Assembly: GCF_000422765.1 (NCBI RefSeq)
Contig: NZ_AUGR01000002.1
Span: 310,001 to 374,000, forward strand
Source: Neptunomonas japonica DSM 18939
GTDB taxonomy: Bacteria; Pseudomonadota; Gammaproteobacteria; Pseudomonadales; Balneatricaceae
Direction: 5' to 3'
Length of the DNA stretch: 64,000 nucleotides
In this document: in pieces, positions 53,770 to 62,670 of the stretch
Layout of the letters: each line of letters starts with the position of its first letter
How positions within the stretch are numbered: position 1 is the first letter of the stretch
Translations under genes and position numbers: made by a program
Notes under the pieces: model-generated
Told to the model about the DNA's origin: nothing
The model's database searches: none
The model's input: the letters and a program-made list of their open reading frames with translations, nothing else

Positions 53770-54866
53770 GTATGAAGTTACAGACAGTTTTGAAGCCTTT
53801 AAAAGGTAGCTACTCAATAGACGATTGCCAGTTTCTACTCCAAGCTATCGATATCCCTATGTTGACTGTAGAAGAGAAAGAGCGACAAATGCAAATTGGG
53901 GGGCAGCACTATTCAGCGATGATCTCGCAAGAGTACCCACCCAGCGATCAGTACTTAACGTTGTTTTTCGGTTTAGTCGATAAGTACAAACAAAGACTCG
54001 CAGCTGAAGTAGCGGGTTTGGCGAAACAGATTTTTGATAAGAAGGGAGATACCGTCACTCTTGTTTCTTTAGCGAGAGCAGGTACACCGATCGGTGTTTT
54101 ATTAAATCGAGCATTAAAACATTACTATAATGTCGATGTTAGTCACTATTCAATATCGATCATTAGGGATAAGGGCATCGATAGGGCGGCACTTTCGTAC
54201 TTGGAAAAAGCGGGTCATGCAGCTGAGAGTATACTGTTCGTAGATGGTTGGACTGCAAAAGGGATCATTACTCAAGAATTAAAAGCGGCGATTGCGGATT
54301 GGAATAACGGAAGTGATTACAAAGTTTCAGATGAACTTTGTGTGATTTCAGATATAGGCGGGATGGCAGACCTTGTTGCCACCGTTGATGATTACACTAT
54401 CCCATCTGGTATCCTTAATAGTACGGTCTCAGGGTTGGTATCAAGAACTATCCTCAGACCAGAATATCAAGGCTTTCATCAGTGTGTTGTTTACTCACAT
54501 TTGGCCAAACATGATTTGAGTAATTGGTTTGTGGATGAAGTGTCTGCGCTGTTTAGCACAACTTCTCCTGACGAGAGCGCTCAGCGTGACGAAGTAAGTA
54601 ATGAGCGACATCAGAAAATGAAGGTCTATATCGACCAGTTGATGGTGCAGTATGGCGTAACTGATATCAACCGGGTTAAACCGGGCATTGCCGAAGCTAC
54701 ACGAGTTATGTTGCGTCGCGTACCGAAGCTATTAGTCGTTAAAAATAGGAACAGCGCAGATGTTTCTCATTTATTAGTATTAGCTAAAGATAAAGGTATT
54801 CAAGTCTACCAAGATGGCGGCATGCCGTTTAATGCAGTTGCTATTGTTGCCAATGTAAGCGAATAA
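53766..54866 (+). CDS. StiP-type PRTase-like protein with PELOTA RNA-binding domain
   Basis: 366 residues. The N-terminal 270 are a StiP/PRTase-like domain (VTLVSLARAGTPIGVLLNRALK near 95, ESILFVDGWTAKGIITQEL near 157). A helical linker leads to a C-terminal PELOTA-like domain (KLLVVKNRNSADVSHLLVLAKDKGIQ, near 315-345). The combination is specific to Ter loci. The older name cysteine protease StiP is based on a fold guess; the domain is now read as PRTase-like. Confidence 0.83.
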   Translation: MSMKLQTVLKPLKGSYSIDDCQFLLQAIDIPMLTVEEKERQMQIGGQHYSAMISQEYPPSDQYLTLFFGLVDKYKQRLAAEVAGLAKQIFDKKGDTVTLVSLARAGTPIGVLLNRALKHYYNVDVSHYSISIIRDKGIDRAALSYLEKAGHAAESILFVDGWTAKGIITQELKAAIADWNNGSDYKVSDELCVISDIGGMADLVATVDDYTIPSGILNSTVSGLVSRTILRPEYQGFHQCVVYSHLAKHDLSNWFVDEVSALFSTTSPDESAQRDEVSNERHQKMKVYIDQLMVQYGVTDINRVKPGIAEATRVMLRRVPKLLVVKNRNSADVSHLLVLAKDKGIQVYQDGGMPFNAVAIVANVSE

Positions 54867-54980
54867 ATAGGTGTAGCGCACTTATTGAATGCAATAGCAG
54901 CCTATTTTCGTGATGCTTCAGAAGAGCCTGTTTGTTCGCTTCTTTAGAGTAGCTAGTCACTGCTTTTTGTATGCTATAGC

Positions 54981-55574
54981 TTAAGCTGTAGCCGCTTGTT
55001 GCCCTGCTTCGAACGCCGTTTCGTTGAGTGCTAGTAATTTTGCTCCTTTATCTTTGAAACGTGCCAGTAAAGCTGCTTTCAACACGTCAGAGCTAAAAGG
55101 TAGTTGCTTAGCAATCGCTCCTAGCATAATAGAGTTAACTAACCGTCGGTCACCTAGCTCTATTGATAGCGAACCTGCATCAAAGCTGATCAGCTCAATA
55201 GGGTGGCTTTGCAATTGTGCTTCAGGTTGTTCTGGGTAGTTAAATAAACCAATAGAGACAACCGGTGGTGCTTGTGGGTAAGTATTCACCATTACAGTGG
55301 CTTGGTCTTTTACATGTGTTACCCAGCGCAGTGCTTCGGCGGGTTCAAATGCCAGCATAAGGTCAGCAGTGCCGGGAGGAATAGAAGGGGACAGCACTTT
55401 TTTGCCAAAGCGTACATGCGAAGTAACAACGCCGCCGCGTTGCGCCATACCTGCTACTTCAGTTTTTTTAACGTCGTACCCTTCCATTATTGCTGCTTGG
55501 GAGATGATATCGGCAGCGGTCATGACGCCTTGTCCACCGATGCCCACGACCATAATATTAGTGATCTGTTCCAT
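54981..55574 (-). CDS. iorB: indolepyruvate ferredoxin oxidoreductase beta subunit IorB
   Basis: 197 residues with the POR gamma-type domain (MVVGIGGQGVMTAADIIS, EVAGMAQRGGVVTSHVRFG). With IorA it oxidises aryl pyruvates to aryl-acetyl-CoA, passing electrons to ferredoxin, in aromatic amino acid breakdown. It overlaps the iorA stop by one base. An 8-bp hairpin (GCTATAGC 54973-54980 and GCTGTAGC 54985-54992) covers its stop codon. Confidence 0.95.
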   Translation of the reverse strand: MEQITNIMVVGIGGQGVMTAADIISQAAIMEGYDVKKTEVAGMAQRGGVVTSHVRFGKKVLSPSIPPGTADLMLAFEPAEALRWVTHVKDQATVMVNTYPQAPPVVSIGLFNYPEQPEAQLQSHPIELISFDAGSLSIELGDRRLVNSIMLGAIAKQLPFSSDVLKAALLARFKDKGAKLLALNETAFEAGQQAATA

Positions 55575-57436
55575 TATTTGATCTCCACCGCATTAAAATG
55601 TGCGACATTAATTAGGGGAACGATGGCATCAGGCGCGCAAGTGTTAATACACAGATTGCATCCGGTGCAAGCGGCGGTATCGATCTTAACAAAAGAGAGT
55701 TCTTTCTCTTTGCCGTTAGGTTTTACCACTATTTCTCGCCTTGTCACTAAAATAGCTGGGCAACCAACATCTAAACAGTTACTGCATCCCGTGCATTTAT
55801 CATCTTCAACAGTCAGGGGTGGTTGCTTGGCGTAGCGCTCAGTTAATACACAGGGCTGGTTAGTGATGATCACTGAAGGTTCTTTAGCTTTGACTTCTTC
55901 ACGTAATGCTTTGAAGAGCGTGGGCAATTCATAAGGGTTGAGCTCATGAATACGCTCTGGCTTGACGCCTAATGCTTCGCAGAGCTTTCGAAAATCAACT
56001 TGAATGGTGGCTTCACCATGGATATCAATACCAGAAGAGGGGGCGTTTTGGCCTCCCGTCATGCCCACCGCGCGATTATCTAGCAGTAGAATAGTGATGT
56101 TGCCCTTGTTATATGTAATGTCTAAAAGGCCCTGCATGCCCATATGTAGAAAGGTGGAATCTCCGATAACCGCAATCACATTCTTGTTAGCATCTTCCTC
56201 GCTACGCCCTTTATCGATTCCTTGTGCGACGCTCAGTGATGCACCCATGCTAATGCACGTATCTAGTGCATTCCACGGGTGGCCTGCTCCTAAGGTGTAG
56301 CAACCAATATCACCAGCGATAATGGTGTTTTTTACATGTGATAAGCAGTAGTAAATCCCTAGATGTGGGCATGCAACACACATGGTTGGTGGGCGAGGAA
56401 ATACATCTGTCATGCCAATAGTGGCAATGCTTTTTTCTTTGCCCAGCAAGCGTTCAATTGCTGGAGTGATAACGGTTGGTGTTAGCTCGCCAATACGGGG
56501 GACGACATCTTTACCAAATAGCTCAATACCGGCAGCCCTTAACTCTGTTTCCAGTAGGGCTTCTACCTCTTCTATGACAACTAGTTTATCAACGCTTTGA
56601 GCAAACTCTCTGATCAGTTCGATAGGAGCCGGGTGACTAAGCCCCAACTTGATTAATGGTGCATCTGGAAATGCCTCCCGAACATGGCAGTATGCTGCGC
56701 CGGAAGTAATAAAGCCGATAGTGCGGTTCTCTCCTTGCTCCATTATATTTAGTGCGCAGGATTCAGAAAAATTCGCCAGTGTTTTATCTCGCTCAAACAT
56801 CAGGGGAATACGCTGTTTGGCATTGCCTGGAACCATCACAAAACGGCTAGCATCTTTATTGAACTTGTGACCTTCTTCTACTTGAGGTGTGGATAACGTT
56901 ACTAACCCTTTTACATGACAGATTCGAGTGGTTAAGCGCACAATTACGGGGACGGCGTATTGTTCTGACAGACCAAAAGCAAAGCGGGTTATATCGTAAG
57001 TTTCTTGTGAATCTGAAGGCTCCAGTACAGGAAGGTGAGCAAAACGCCCCCAGTAGCGGGAGTCTTGCTCATTTTGTGAAGAAGATAACCCCACATCATC
57101 AGCAACAACAATCACTAAGCCGCCGACAGCGCCAATTAATGTTTGTGTCATAAGTGCATCAGAAGCGACATTCATACCGACGTGTTTCATCGCACATAAA
57201 GCTCGGCTACCCGCTAGTGAAGCACCTATTGCGACTTCTAATGAAACTTTCTCATTGATTGACCATTCAGAGTAGAGATTAGGGTAAGCAGAAATATATT
57301 CTAAAATTTCTGTGGACGGCGTACCAGGGTAGGCAGATGCAACCCGACAACCCGCATCTCGAGCGGCGAGTGCGACGGCCTCGTTCCCAGAAATGAAAAT
57401 GCGTGGATTGTTCTGGTCTTGCTCAGCAGCCGACAT
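55574..57436 (-). CDS. iorA: indolepyruvate ferredoxin oxidoreductase alpha subunit IorA
   Basis: 620 residues, full length. The N-terminal pyrimidine domain (ALAARDAGCRVASAYPGTPST), a middle dimer part, the thiamine diphosphate domain (GDIGCYTLGAGHPWNALDTC, and GDSTFLHMGMQGLLD) and two C-terminal 4Fe-4S motifs (CTGCSNCLDVGCP near 550, CTGCNLCINTC near 595) are all present. The enzyme is oxygen sensitive, which fits the possible FNR/ANR site upstream. Confidence 0.95.
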   Translation of the reverse strand: MSAAEQDQNNPRIFISGNEAVALAARDAGCRVASAYPGTPSTEILEYISAYPNLYSEWSINEKVSLEVAIGASLAGSRALCAMKHVGMNVASDALMTQTLIGAVGGLVIVVADDVGLSSSQNEQDSRYWGRFAHLPVLEPSDSQETYDITRFAFGLSEQYAVPVIVRLTTRICHVKGLVTLSTPQVEEGHKFNKDASRFVMVPGNAKQRIPLMFERDKTLANFSESCALNIMEQGENRTIGFITSGAAYCHVREAFPDAPLIKLGLSHPAPIELIREFAQSVDKLVVIEEVEALLETELRAAGIELFGKDVVPRIGELTPTVITPAIERLLGKEKSIATIGMTDVFPRPPTMCVACPHLGIYYCLSHVKNTIIAGDIGCYTLGAGHPWNALDTCISMGASLSVAQGIDKGRSEEDANKNVIAVIGDSTFLHMGMQGLLDITYNKGNITILLLDNRAVGMTGGQNAPSSGIDIHGEATIQVDFRKLCEALGVKPERIHELNPYELPTLFKALREEVKAKEPSVIITNQPCVLTERYAKQPPLTVEDDKCTGCSNCLDVGCPAILVTRREIVVKPNGKEKELSFVKIDTAACTGCNLCINTCAPDAIVPLINVAHFNAVEIK

Positions 57437-57528
57437 AACATCACTCCAATACCATATGATAATTTTTTATTAGTGTTTTTATAAAAATGCGTCATTTTCG
57501 AGTGTAGCGGTGCTGATAAGGGAAAATA

Positions 57529-57542
57529 CCGATCTAGATCAA
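57529..57542 (-). promoter_or_regulatory. possible FNR/ANR box upstream of iorAB
   Basis: Read on the minus strand, TTGATCTAGATCGG (57542-57529) matches TTGAT-N4-ATCAA at 8 of 10 positions, 93 bases before the iorA start. The inner GATCTAGATC is a perfect palindrome. Anaerobic control of an oxygen-sensitive ferredoxin enzyme makes sense, but the second half-site is imperfect. Confidence 0.4.
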
Positions 57543-57713
57543 TAAAGCAGAATAGATTGGGCGAAGGTATAAGGAGGTGCGTGTTTGTGGACTTGAGCTA
57601 TAGAGGCGCTAAAAAAGGGCGTGCACCCTATTCGATATTGAGCATGAAAGGTTAGTATTAGGGCAAATCAGCTTGGCCCTAGGATGATAACAATCAGGTT
57701 ATCAGAGGTGTTT

Positions 57714-58400
57714 TTAGCGGGCGATTACCTGTTCTTTACATCGTTTACGATAGTGAAAAAACTGAATGATTATCCCTAACTTTAACAGTGCACTGATAGT
57801 GCCTAACAATAGTAATGGCCAGCCATCGGTAAATCCTAACACCAGTCCAAAGGCTACATTAGCAAGATCTTTGCACATAAAAACTGTATTCATTGGTAGA
57901 GAGAGTACGCCGGTCGTTTTCTCTTTATGAATTTTGCGTATCTGCTGTATACCACCCTGCAGCATAACTAGCGTTGCGCCAAGGGCCAGAGCTATGGAAG
58001 TGGAGCGCCCGATGACCAATACATCCTCTCGATATAAAAAAGCCAGACAGGCTATTGCCATACAAACTAGACCGGTGATGAAAGGTATTTTCTGGGATAT
58101 GCGATCTCTGTCAATATAGATTTCATACAGAATGAATAGAGTCATTGAAGCGGCAAAAAAGCGCGTTACTAACATATAGTATTCGACTTCATCCAGCATG
58201 ATGGAATAAAGAAAAAAGGCATAGAATGCGATGAAGCTGGAAAAGAATGCGTTGGCTGAAATTGATTGTGTAGCATAGCCAGGTGCTGTTGATAATCCGT
58301 CACTCTTACGTTTTATGATCCGTCGTAGTTGATCCACAAGACCAAACAGGCAACCAATAAAAAATATAGAACTGAGCATTCCCACTGCGTTATATAACAT
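57714..58400 (-). CDS. PQ-loop-like integral membrane protein
   Basis: 228 residues with about seven membrane segments in two similar halves. Each half has a loop of PQ-loop type (LFGLVDQLRRIIKRKSDGLST near 25 and GGIQQIRKIHKEKTTGVLSLPMN near 150, each with a Gln-x2-3-Arg-x-hydrophobic and a Thr/Ser-Gly). PQ-loop/SWEET-like proteins move small solutes. The substrate is unknown; the classical PQ pair is replaced by variants. It stands alone. Confidence 0.6.
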   Translation of the reverse strand: MLYNAVGMLSSIFFIGCLFGLVDQLRRIIKRKSDGLSTAPGYATQSISANAFFSSFIAFYAFFLYSIMLDEVEYYMLVTRFFAASMTLFILYEIYIDRDRISQKIPFITGLVCMAIACLAFLYREDVLVIGRSTSIALALGATLVMLQGGIQQIRKIHKEKTTGVLSLPMNTVFMCKDLANVAFGLVLGFTDGWPLLLLGTISALLKLGIIIQFFHYRKRCKEQVIAR

Positions 58401-58423
58401 TACGACCCTTTAAAAACGAAGAA

Positions 58424-58449
58424 AACGGGAGTCTATAAAGAGTCCCGTT
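58424..58449. other. inverted repeat between PQ-loop and GGDEF genes
   Basis: AACGGGA (58424-58430) and TCCCGTT (58443-58449), perfect 7-base arms. It lies downstream of the GGDEF gene stop (minus strand) and upstream of the PQ-loop gene. In the minus direction it is not followed by a T-run, in the plus direction by ATTTGTCTATT; a weak terminator or operator. Confidence 0.35.
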
Positions 58450-58577
58450 ATTTGTCTATTCTGCATTAAATAGCTAGAGAATTATAAACGTTATTGAAAG
58501 TTAATAAACGCCTGTAAACGGCATCACTCGTCTGTCAAAGATGTAAGGCGAGTGATGATAAAGGGCTGCATTCACAA

Positions 58578-60266
58578 TTAAATATGAGAAGTAATACCTT
58601 TATCTTCATGAGGGTTCAGTAACGCTTTTTTACTGCGTTTATGTGCATACATTCTCTTGTCGGCTAATGACATGCATTCTGATTGATTGTTGCCTTCTAG
58701 GCTGGTGGCGATTCCATAACTAATACCGGCACTATGCCAGCCTTGTTGTCGTAATTCGTTCTCACATTCGTTTACTAGGGTGTTTGTTTGTCGTACTAAT
58801 GCGGTTAAATCATTTTTGTGATTAACATCAAATAGCCAGACAAACTCGTCTCCCCCAGTACGGAATACATCACCTTTATCATTGGTTTTTCTTTTCATGA
58901 GCGCAGCACCTTCGATCAAAAACAGGTCACCTTTTTCGTGCCCAAATTGGTCATTAATCGACTTGATACCATCAAAGTCAATAAACACAATAATGAAGTG
59001 GCTTTTTAGGCCGGCGAATTTTTCACTCATTAAATGCCGATTGCCAGTATTGGTTAGCGGGTCAATGCGGGCAAGGTAGATTGAACGGTTATAATTTCTC
59101 TGTTGGCCATAAAGCCATTCAGCTAAGGACAGTAGTATGCAAATGCAGTCTATCGCTAATGCAGATAAAACAATCAACTCTGGGTATACATTTGCTTCAA
59201 TTATTCTGGCATGTAACAGAACATAAATTAGCAAAGCTACGCCGTAGCTGGCGTTGCCTAAGAGGTAATATTTTGCACGAGAAAATTTTCTTCGTAGCAT
59301 TTTTATACCAATTGCTACGCTCGACGTTATCCAAATTAATGCGATAAGGTGTGAGATGGTAAAGGCTAAAGAATAGTTAACCCAAGGGAGTAAAGCGCCT
59401 ACTGCAACGCAGGCTAGTGTCAGGATATTAAGGTAGCGAGCGAGTAAGAAATGCTCTTGTTGACAGTTAAATAGTAGTTTTGTGAACTGGCTGGCAAATG
59501 CGATGGCGAAAGGAAAAATTAAGATGCCTGTATAGCTTAAATTGACGCTGCCTATCGAAAAAATATCATCGAGTAACCCCGCGGCAGAGGCCCAGCCGAG
59601 ACCATGTAATCCTATATATCCGGCACATGCTATCGTAATACTATTTTTTGTTCTGAAGAAAATAATCACCGCAATGAGCGCTAGTGTCAGCATCACAGCT
59701 ATTGCCGTTATTGTTATAACGTTAACAATAAATTGATTTTGATAAAACGCTGCGGTGTTATAGATTTTAATGGATAAAGGGTTCACATATTGTTTGGCGT
59801 CAACATATAACCATAAGTACCCTTGTTCTTGCTTTTGTGTGATAAGGCTAATTGCCTGTGAGTGCATTAATACTGGTGTTCGATAATCGTTTAATTGAGA
59901 AAAGTCATCGAGTCTTTCTACGCTTCCGTCATCGCGTTGCCAGAAGGCGAGGCCAATGTCGACAAAGATTAAGTTGGGGTTTACGAACCAAGTTTGAGTT
60001 GCATCGCTATTGTTTATTAAAGCGATCTTGGCAACATAGCTACCTGAATGCCCAACTAATGTGCCTTCAACTGGTTGAGTATGTGTCAGCGACTTCTCTA
60101 TTGAAGAAAAGTTTGAGAATTGTTCTTGTGGGTCAACTTTATGCCATATACCTATTTCGCTTATTTCTAGAGTATTCTTGCCAGCGAGATTGAAAAAATC
60201 CCCAGCCAACGTTTGGCTGCAAAAAAGTAAAATCATCAGTGATTTCAGAAGAAAGGTATATCGCAT
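58578..60266 (-). CDS. 7TMR-DISM diguanylate cyclase (GGDEF)
   Basis: 562 residues. A signal peptide ends near CSQTLAGD; a 7TMR-DISM extracellular domain follows (about 25-175); then seven membrane segments (about 180-385); then a GGDEF domain with active motif FRTGGDEFVWLF near 470. No RxxD inhibitory site is seen before GGDEF. It makes c-di-GMP in response to an external, perhaps carbohydrate, ligand. A second c-di-GMP enzyme after the EAL protein at 45398. Confidence 0.93.
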   Translation of the reverse strand: MRYTFLLKSLMILLFCSQTLAGDFFNLAGKNTLEISEIGIWHKVDPQEQFSNFSSIEKSLTHTQPVEGTLVGHSGSYVAKIALINNSDATQTWFVNPNLIFVDIGLAFWQRDDGSVERLDDFSQLNDYRTPVLMHSQAISLITQKQEQGYLWLYVDAKQYVNPLSIKIYNTAAFYQNQFIVNVITITAIAVMLTLALIAVIIFFRTKNSITIACAGYIGLHGLGWASAAGLLDDIFSIGSVNLSYTGILIFPFAIAFASQFTKLLFNCQQEHFLLARYLNILTLACVAVGALLPWVNYSLAFTISHLIALIWITSSVAIGIKMLRRKFSRAKYYLLGNASYGVALLIYVLLHARIIEANVYPELIVLSALAIDCICILLSLAEWLYGQQRNYNRSIYLARIDPLTNTGNRHLMSEKFAGLKSHFIIVFIDFDGIKSINDQFGHEKGDLFLIEGAALMKRKTNDKGDVFRTGGDEFVWLFDVNHKNDLTALVRQTNTLVNECENELRQQGWHSAGISYGIATSLEGNNQSECMSLADKRMYAHKRSKKALLNPHEDKGITSHI

Positions 60267-60332
60267 CCTGCACTTGGTTCTCTAAAGGATTAATGAGTTA
60301 CATTTTCAACGTCTTTATTAAAAAATAGTCTC

Positions 60333-60368
60333 ATTTTAGTGAAAACCAAACTTAGTTTTCACTAAAAT
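60333..60368 (-). terminator. perfect 14-bp inverted repeat downstream of elbB
   Basis: ATTTTAGTGAAAAC (60333-60346) and GTTTTCACTAAAAT (60355-60368) are perfect arms around an 8-base loop. On the minus strand it is followed by GAGACTATTTTTTA, so it is a reasonable though AT-rich terminator for elbB. It could also act as an operator for the GGDEF gene, 67 bases upstream of that gene's start. Confidence 0.6.
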
Positions 60369-60452
60369 ATTTTGGCAGATGCTTCTTGTTAGTTGTGAGC
60401 CTCTACTTAGCAAGTAATGTGTAGATTTTTTAAACGAGCCGTAGTGCTTTAA

Positions 60453-61106
60453 TTACGCTCGCTGTAGCACTTCATCCACTAGCTTATTAATGCCACTAGC
60501 CGCTTCGCTTATGGAGCCCGCTAGCATATATGCTGGTGTGCTGATGATATTACGTTCTTGATCGATGACTATTTTACTAACAGGGCAGTTCTGGTGTTTA
60601 CCTCCCATTACTTCGATTGCCCCGGCTATGTCATTATCGGTGCCAATGGTGCAAGTGGCTCCTTCGCCAAAGATGAGTGGTGTCATGGTAGGAGCAATGC
60701 AGATAAGGCCAACGGGCTTGCCTGATTTGTGTATGGCTTAGGCAAATAGTTTTACCTGCTTATTAACACTGCATTGCGCGCCATTAACAGCGAAGTCTGA
60801 AAGATTTTTGGCAGCACCAAATCCGCCGGGAATAATCAATCCAGCATAATCATCTGGGTTGGCTGTGGCCAAGTCAATAATTGCACCCCTAGCTAAGCGT
60901 GCGGCCTCAACCAGTACATTGCGTGACTCACCTTCAGCTACTTCACCATTGAGGTTATTTATCACATGAAGTTGTTCCATATTGGGTGCCATGCATTGAT
61001 ATTTTCTTCCTTATTGTTCAATCCGCAGCAGGGTTAAAACAGATTCGTAAATTTCCGATCCGTCGAATACTCCGCAGCCAGATAAAATAACCGCAATTTT
61101 TTTCAT
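60453..61106 (-). pseudogene. elbB: elbB (isoprenoid biosynthesis glyoxalase) with two in-frame stops
   Basis: Reading from ATG 61106 on the minus strand, 217 codons end at the stop at 60453, the same length as E. coli ElbB. All parts are in one frame: MKKIAVILSGCGVFDGSEIYE, LIIPGGFGAAKNLSDFA, VGLICIAPT (active Cys loop), TPAYMLAGSISEAASGINKLV. The frame is cut by TAA at codon 32 (61011-61013) and TAA at codon 123 (60738-60740). No frameshift is seen, and the rest is conserved, so decay is recent or the stops are sequence errors. ElbB is a DJ-1/PfpI-type glyoxalase. Confidence 0.85.
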
Positions 61107-61172
61107 GGGTTATTCCTCTATGTCTGTTGGTTATCTTTTGTCTATAGTTAGAGGGTAACATTGTAAGGTGTT

Positions 61173-62039
61173 GTGAAATTAGCACTCAGATCATGGACGG
61201 TTTACATTTTCATGCCCGACAAGTGCGGCTATACTTTCGGTCCTCTTTTTAGTCTTGTAGCGAATACCGCCGTGTCTTGGTTTTCAGGAAAACAAAAAAC
61301 ACCTGTGTTGACTCACCAAGCGCCACTTTATCCATCGCTTGCGGATAGTATCTGTATTGAGCAGGTTGATTTGCAGCGTGCTGATAATCATTTATTTCAG
61401 CAGTTATCATTACGTTGGAATGAAACGCGTGTTGGACTGATTGGTAATAATGGCTCAGGTAAAAGCTCGTTGGTGCGCTTACTTAATGGGCTAATTGCAC
61501 CGGAGCAAGGACGGGTGTCGGTATTTGGTTATGATACGGTGAAGCAAGCAGCGTTGATGCCTGCGCTGGTCGGATTTATTTTCCAGAACCCTGATCATCA
61601 AATGATATTTCCAACGGTCGCAGAAGAACTGGCGTTTGGTTGTGAGCAGTTAGGTCAGTCCGCGCAAAAAGCCAGAGCTTCGGCGCTGGCCTTATTGGCT
61701 GAGCAAGGGATTGAGTCCTGGGCTGATCGACCTGTAACTCAGTTGTCAGAGGGGCAAAAACAGCGCGTATGTATTCTGTCCGTATTGATTATGAAGCCTC
61801 GTCTATTGATATTGGATGAGCCGTTTTCATCGCTTGATTTACCCACAAGACACTTGCTACTTGCGCTTATCCATAATACAGACACACATGTGCTCCTTAT
61901 TAGTCATGACTTTAGCGTGTACGGTGATTTTGATAGGCTTATTTGGGTGGATGAAGGCCAGATTAAAGCAGATGGTTTGCCGGATGAAGTGATACGCTCA
62001 TATCTCGCTAGCGTTGATAACCTTTCAGTTTCCTTATGA
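61173..62039 (+). CDS. bioM: biotin ECF transporter ATPase BioM
   Basis: 288 residues from GTG 61173; the true start could be later (ATG 61212 or GTG 61272), because the ABC domain begins only near residue 60. Walker A GNNGSGKSS near 92, signature LSEGQKQR near 190, Walker B LLILDEPFSSLD near 209, and the H-loop in LISHDF. It powers biotin uptake with BioN and BioY. ATGA overlap with bioN. Confidence 0.9.
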   Translation: MKLALRSWTVYIFMPDKCGYTFGPLFSLVANTAVSWFSGKQKTPVLTHQAPLYPSLADSICIEQVDLQRADNHLFQQLSLRWNETRVGLIGNNGSGKSSLVRLLNGLIAPEQGRVSVFGYDTVKQAALMPALVGFIFQNPDHQMIFPTVAEELAFGCEQLGQSAQKARASALALLAEQGIESWADRPVTQLSEGQKQRVCILSVLIMKPRLLILDEPFSSLDLPTRHLLLALIHNTDTHVLLISHDFSVYGDFDRLIWVDEGQIKADGLPDEVIRSYLASVDNLSVSL

Positions 62040-62665
62040 TTACCCTCTATTTGGCACGCAGCAGTTGGCTGCATCACTTGCCCGCGGGTTTTAAACTCTG
62101 CTTATTAGCTGCTTCTAGCATGTTGATTTTGCCGGTTACTCAGCTTGAGTTGATGCTTGCGTCTATGCTTGCAACGGCATTGTTATACGTAACACTCGGT
62201 GGCCGTGGCTGGCAGCACCTAAATATGGTTAAACCGTTGTTGCCATTTTTGGCTGTCATCATGGCGTTTCATTTTTGGGCAGGCTCTGCTTATGAGGGCG
62301 GCGTTTCTGTGCTGAGGCTGGTAACTATGTTCTTGCTGGCAAACCTGATAACGCTGACGACCCGTATGACAGACATGATGGCTGCCTTGCAGCCAGTATT
62401 TTGGCCTTTGCAATGGGTCGGTATCTCGCCACGCGCGTTGGCGCTGGCGGTTGCATTAATGGTGCGTTTTGCTCCGGTGCTGGTATTGGTTATGTATAAC
62501 CTGGATGAAGCGTGGAAAGCCAGGGGTGGGAAAAAACAAAAATGGCGCTTAATAGTGCCGCTTATTATTCAGGCGATTCGTTTATCCGATCATGTCGCCG
62601 AAGCATTAACCGCACGGGGTGGCAGTAGTAAAATCTCTGTTCGTCCCATAGAAGTCAGGAGATAA
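62036..62665 (+). CDS. bioN: biotin ECF transporter transmembrane component BioN
   Basis: 209 residues of CbiQ/EcfT type with about five membrane segments and the coupling motif AWKARGGKKQKW near 162 and ALTARGGSSK near 190 (the two Ala-Arg-Gly coupling helices). It links the ATPase BioM to the substrate protein BioY. Overlaps bioM by 4 bases, and bioY follows after 5. Confidence 0.93.
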   Translation: MITLYLARSSWLHHLPAGFKLCLLAASSMLILPVTQLELMLASMLATALLYVTLGGRGWQHLNMVKPLLPFLAVIMAFHFWAGSAYEGGVSVLRLVTMFLLANLITLTTRMTDMMAALQPVFWPLQWVGISPRALALAVALMVRFAPVLVLVMYNLDEAWKARGGKKQKWRLIVPLIIQAIRLSDHVAEALTARGGSSKISVRPIEVRR

Positions 62666-62670
62666 AAAGT

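Noticed and set aside
61161-61206. TTGTAA and TTTACA half-sites resembling a BirA operator before bioM
   Set aside because: The spacing between halves (34 bases) is about twice that of known BirA sites and flanking bases do not match.
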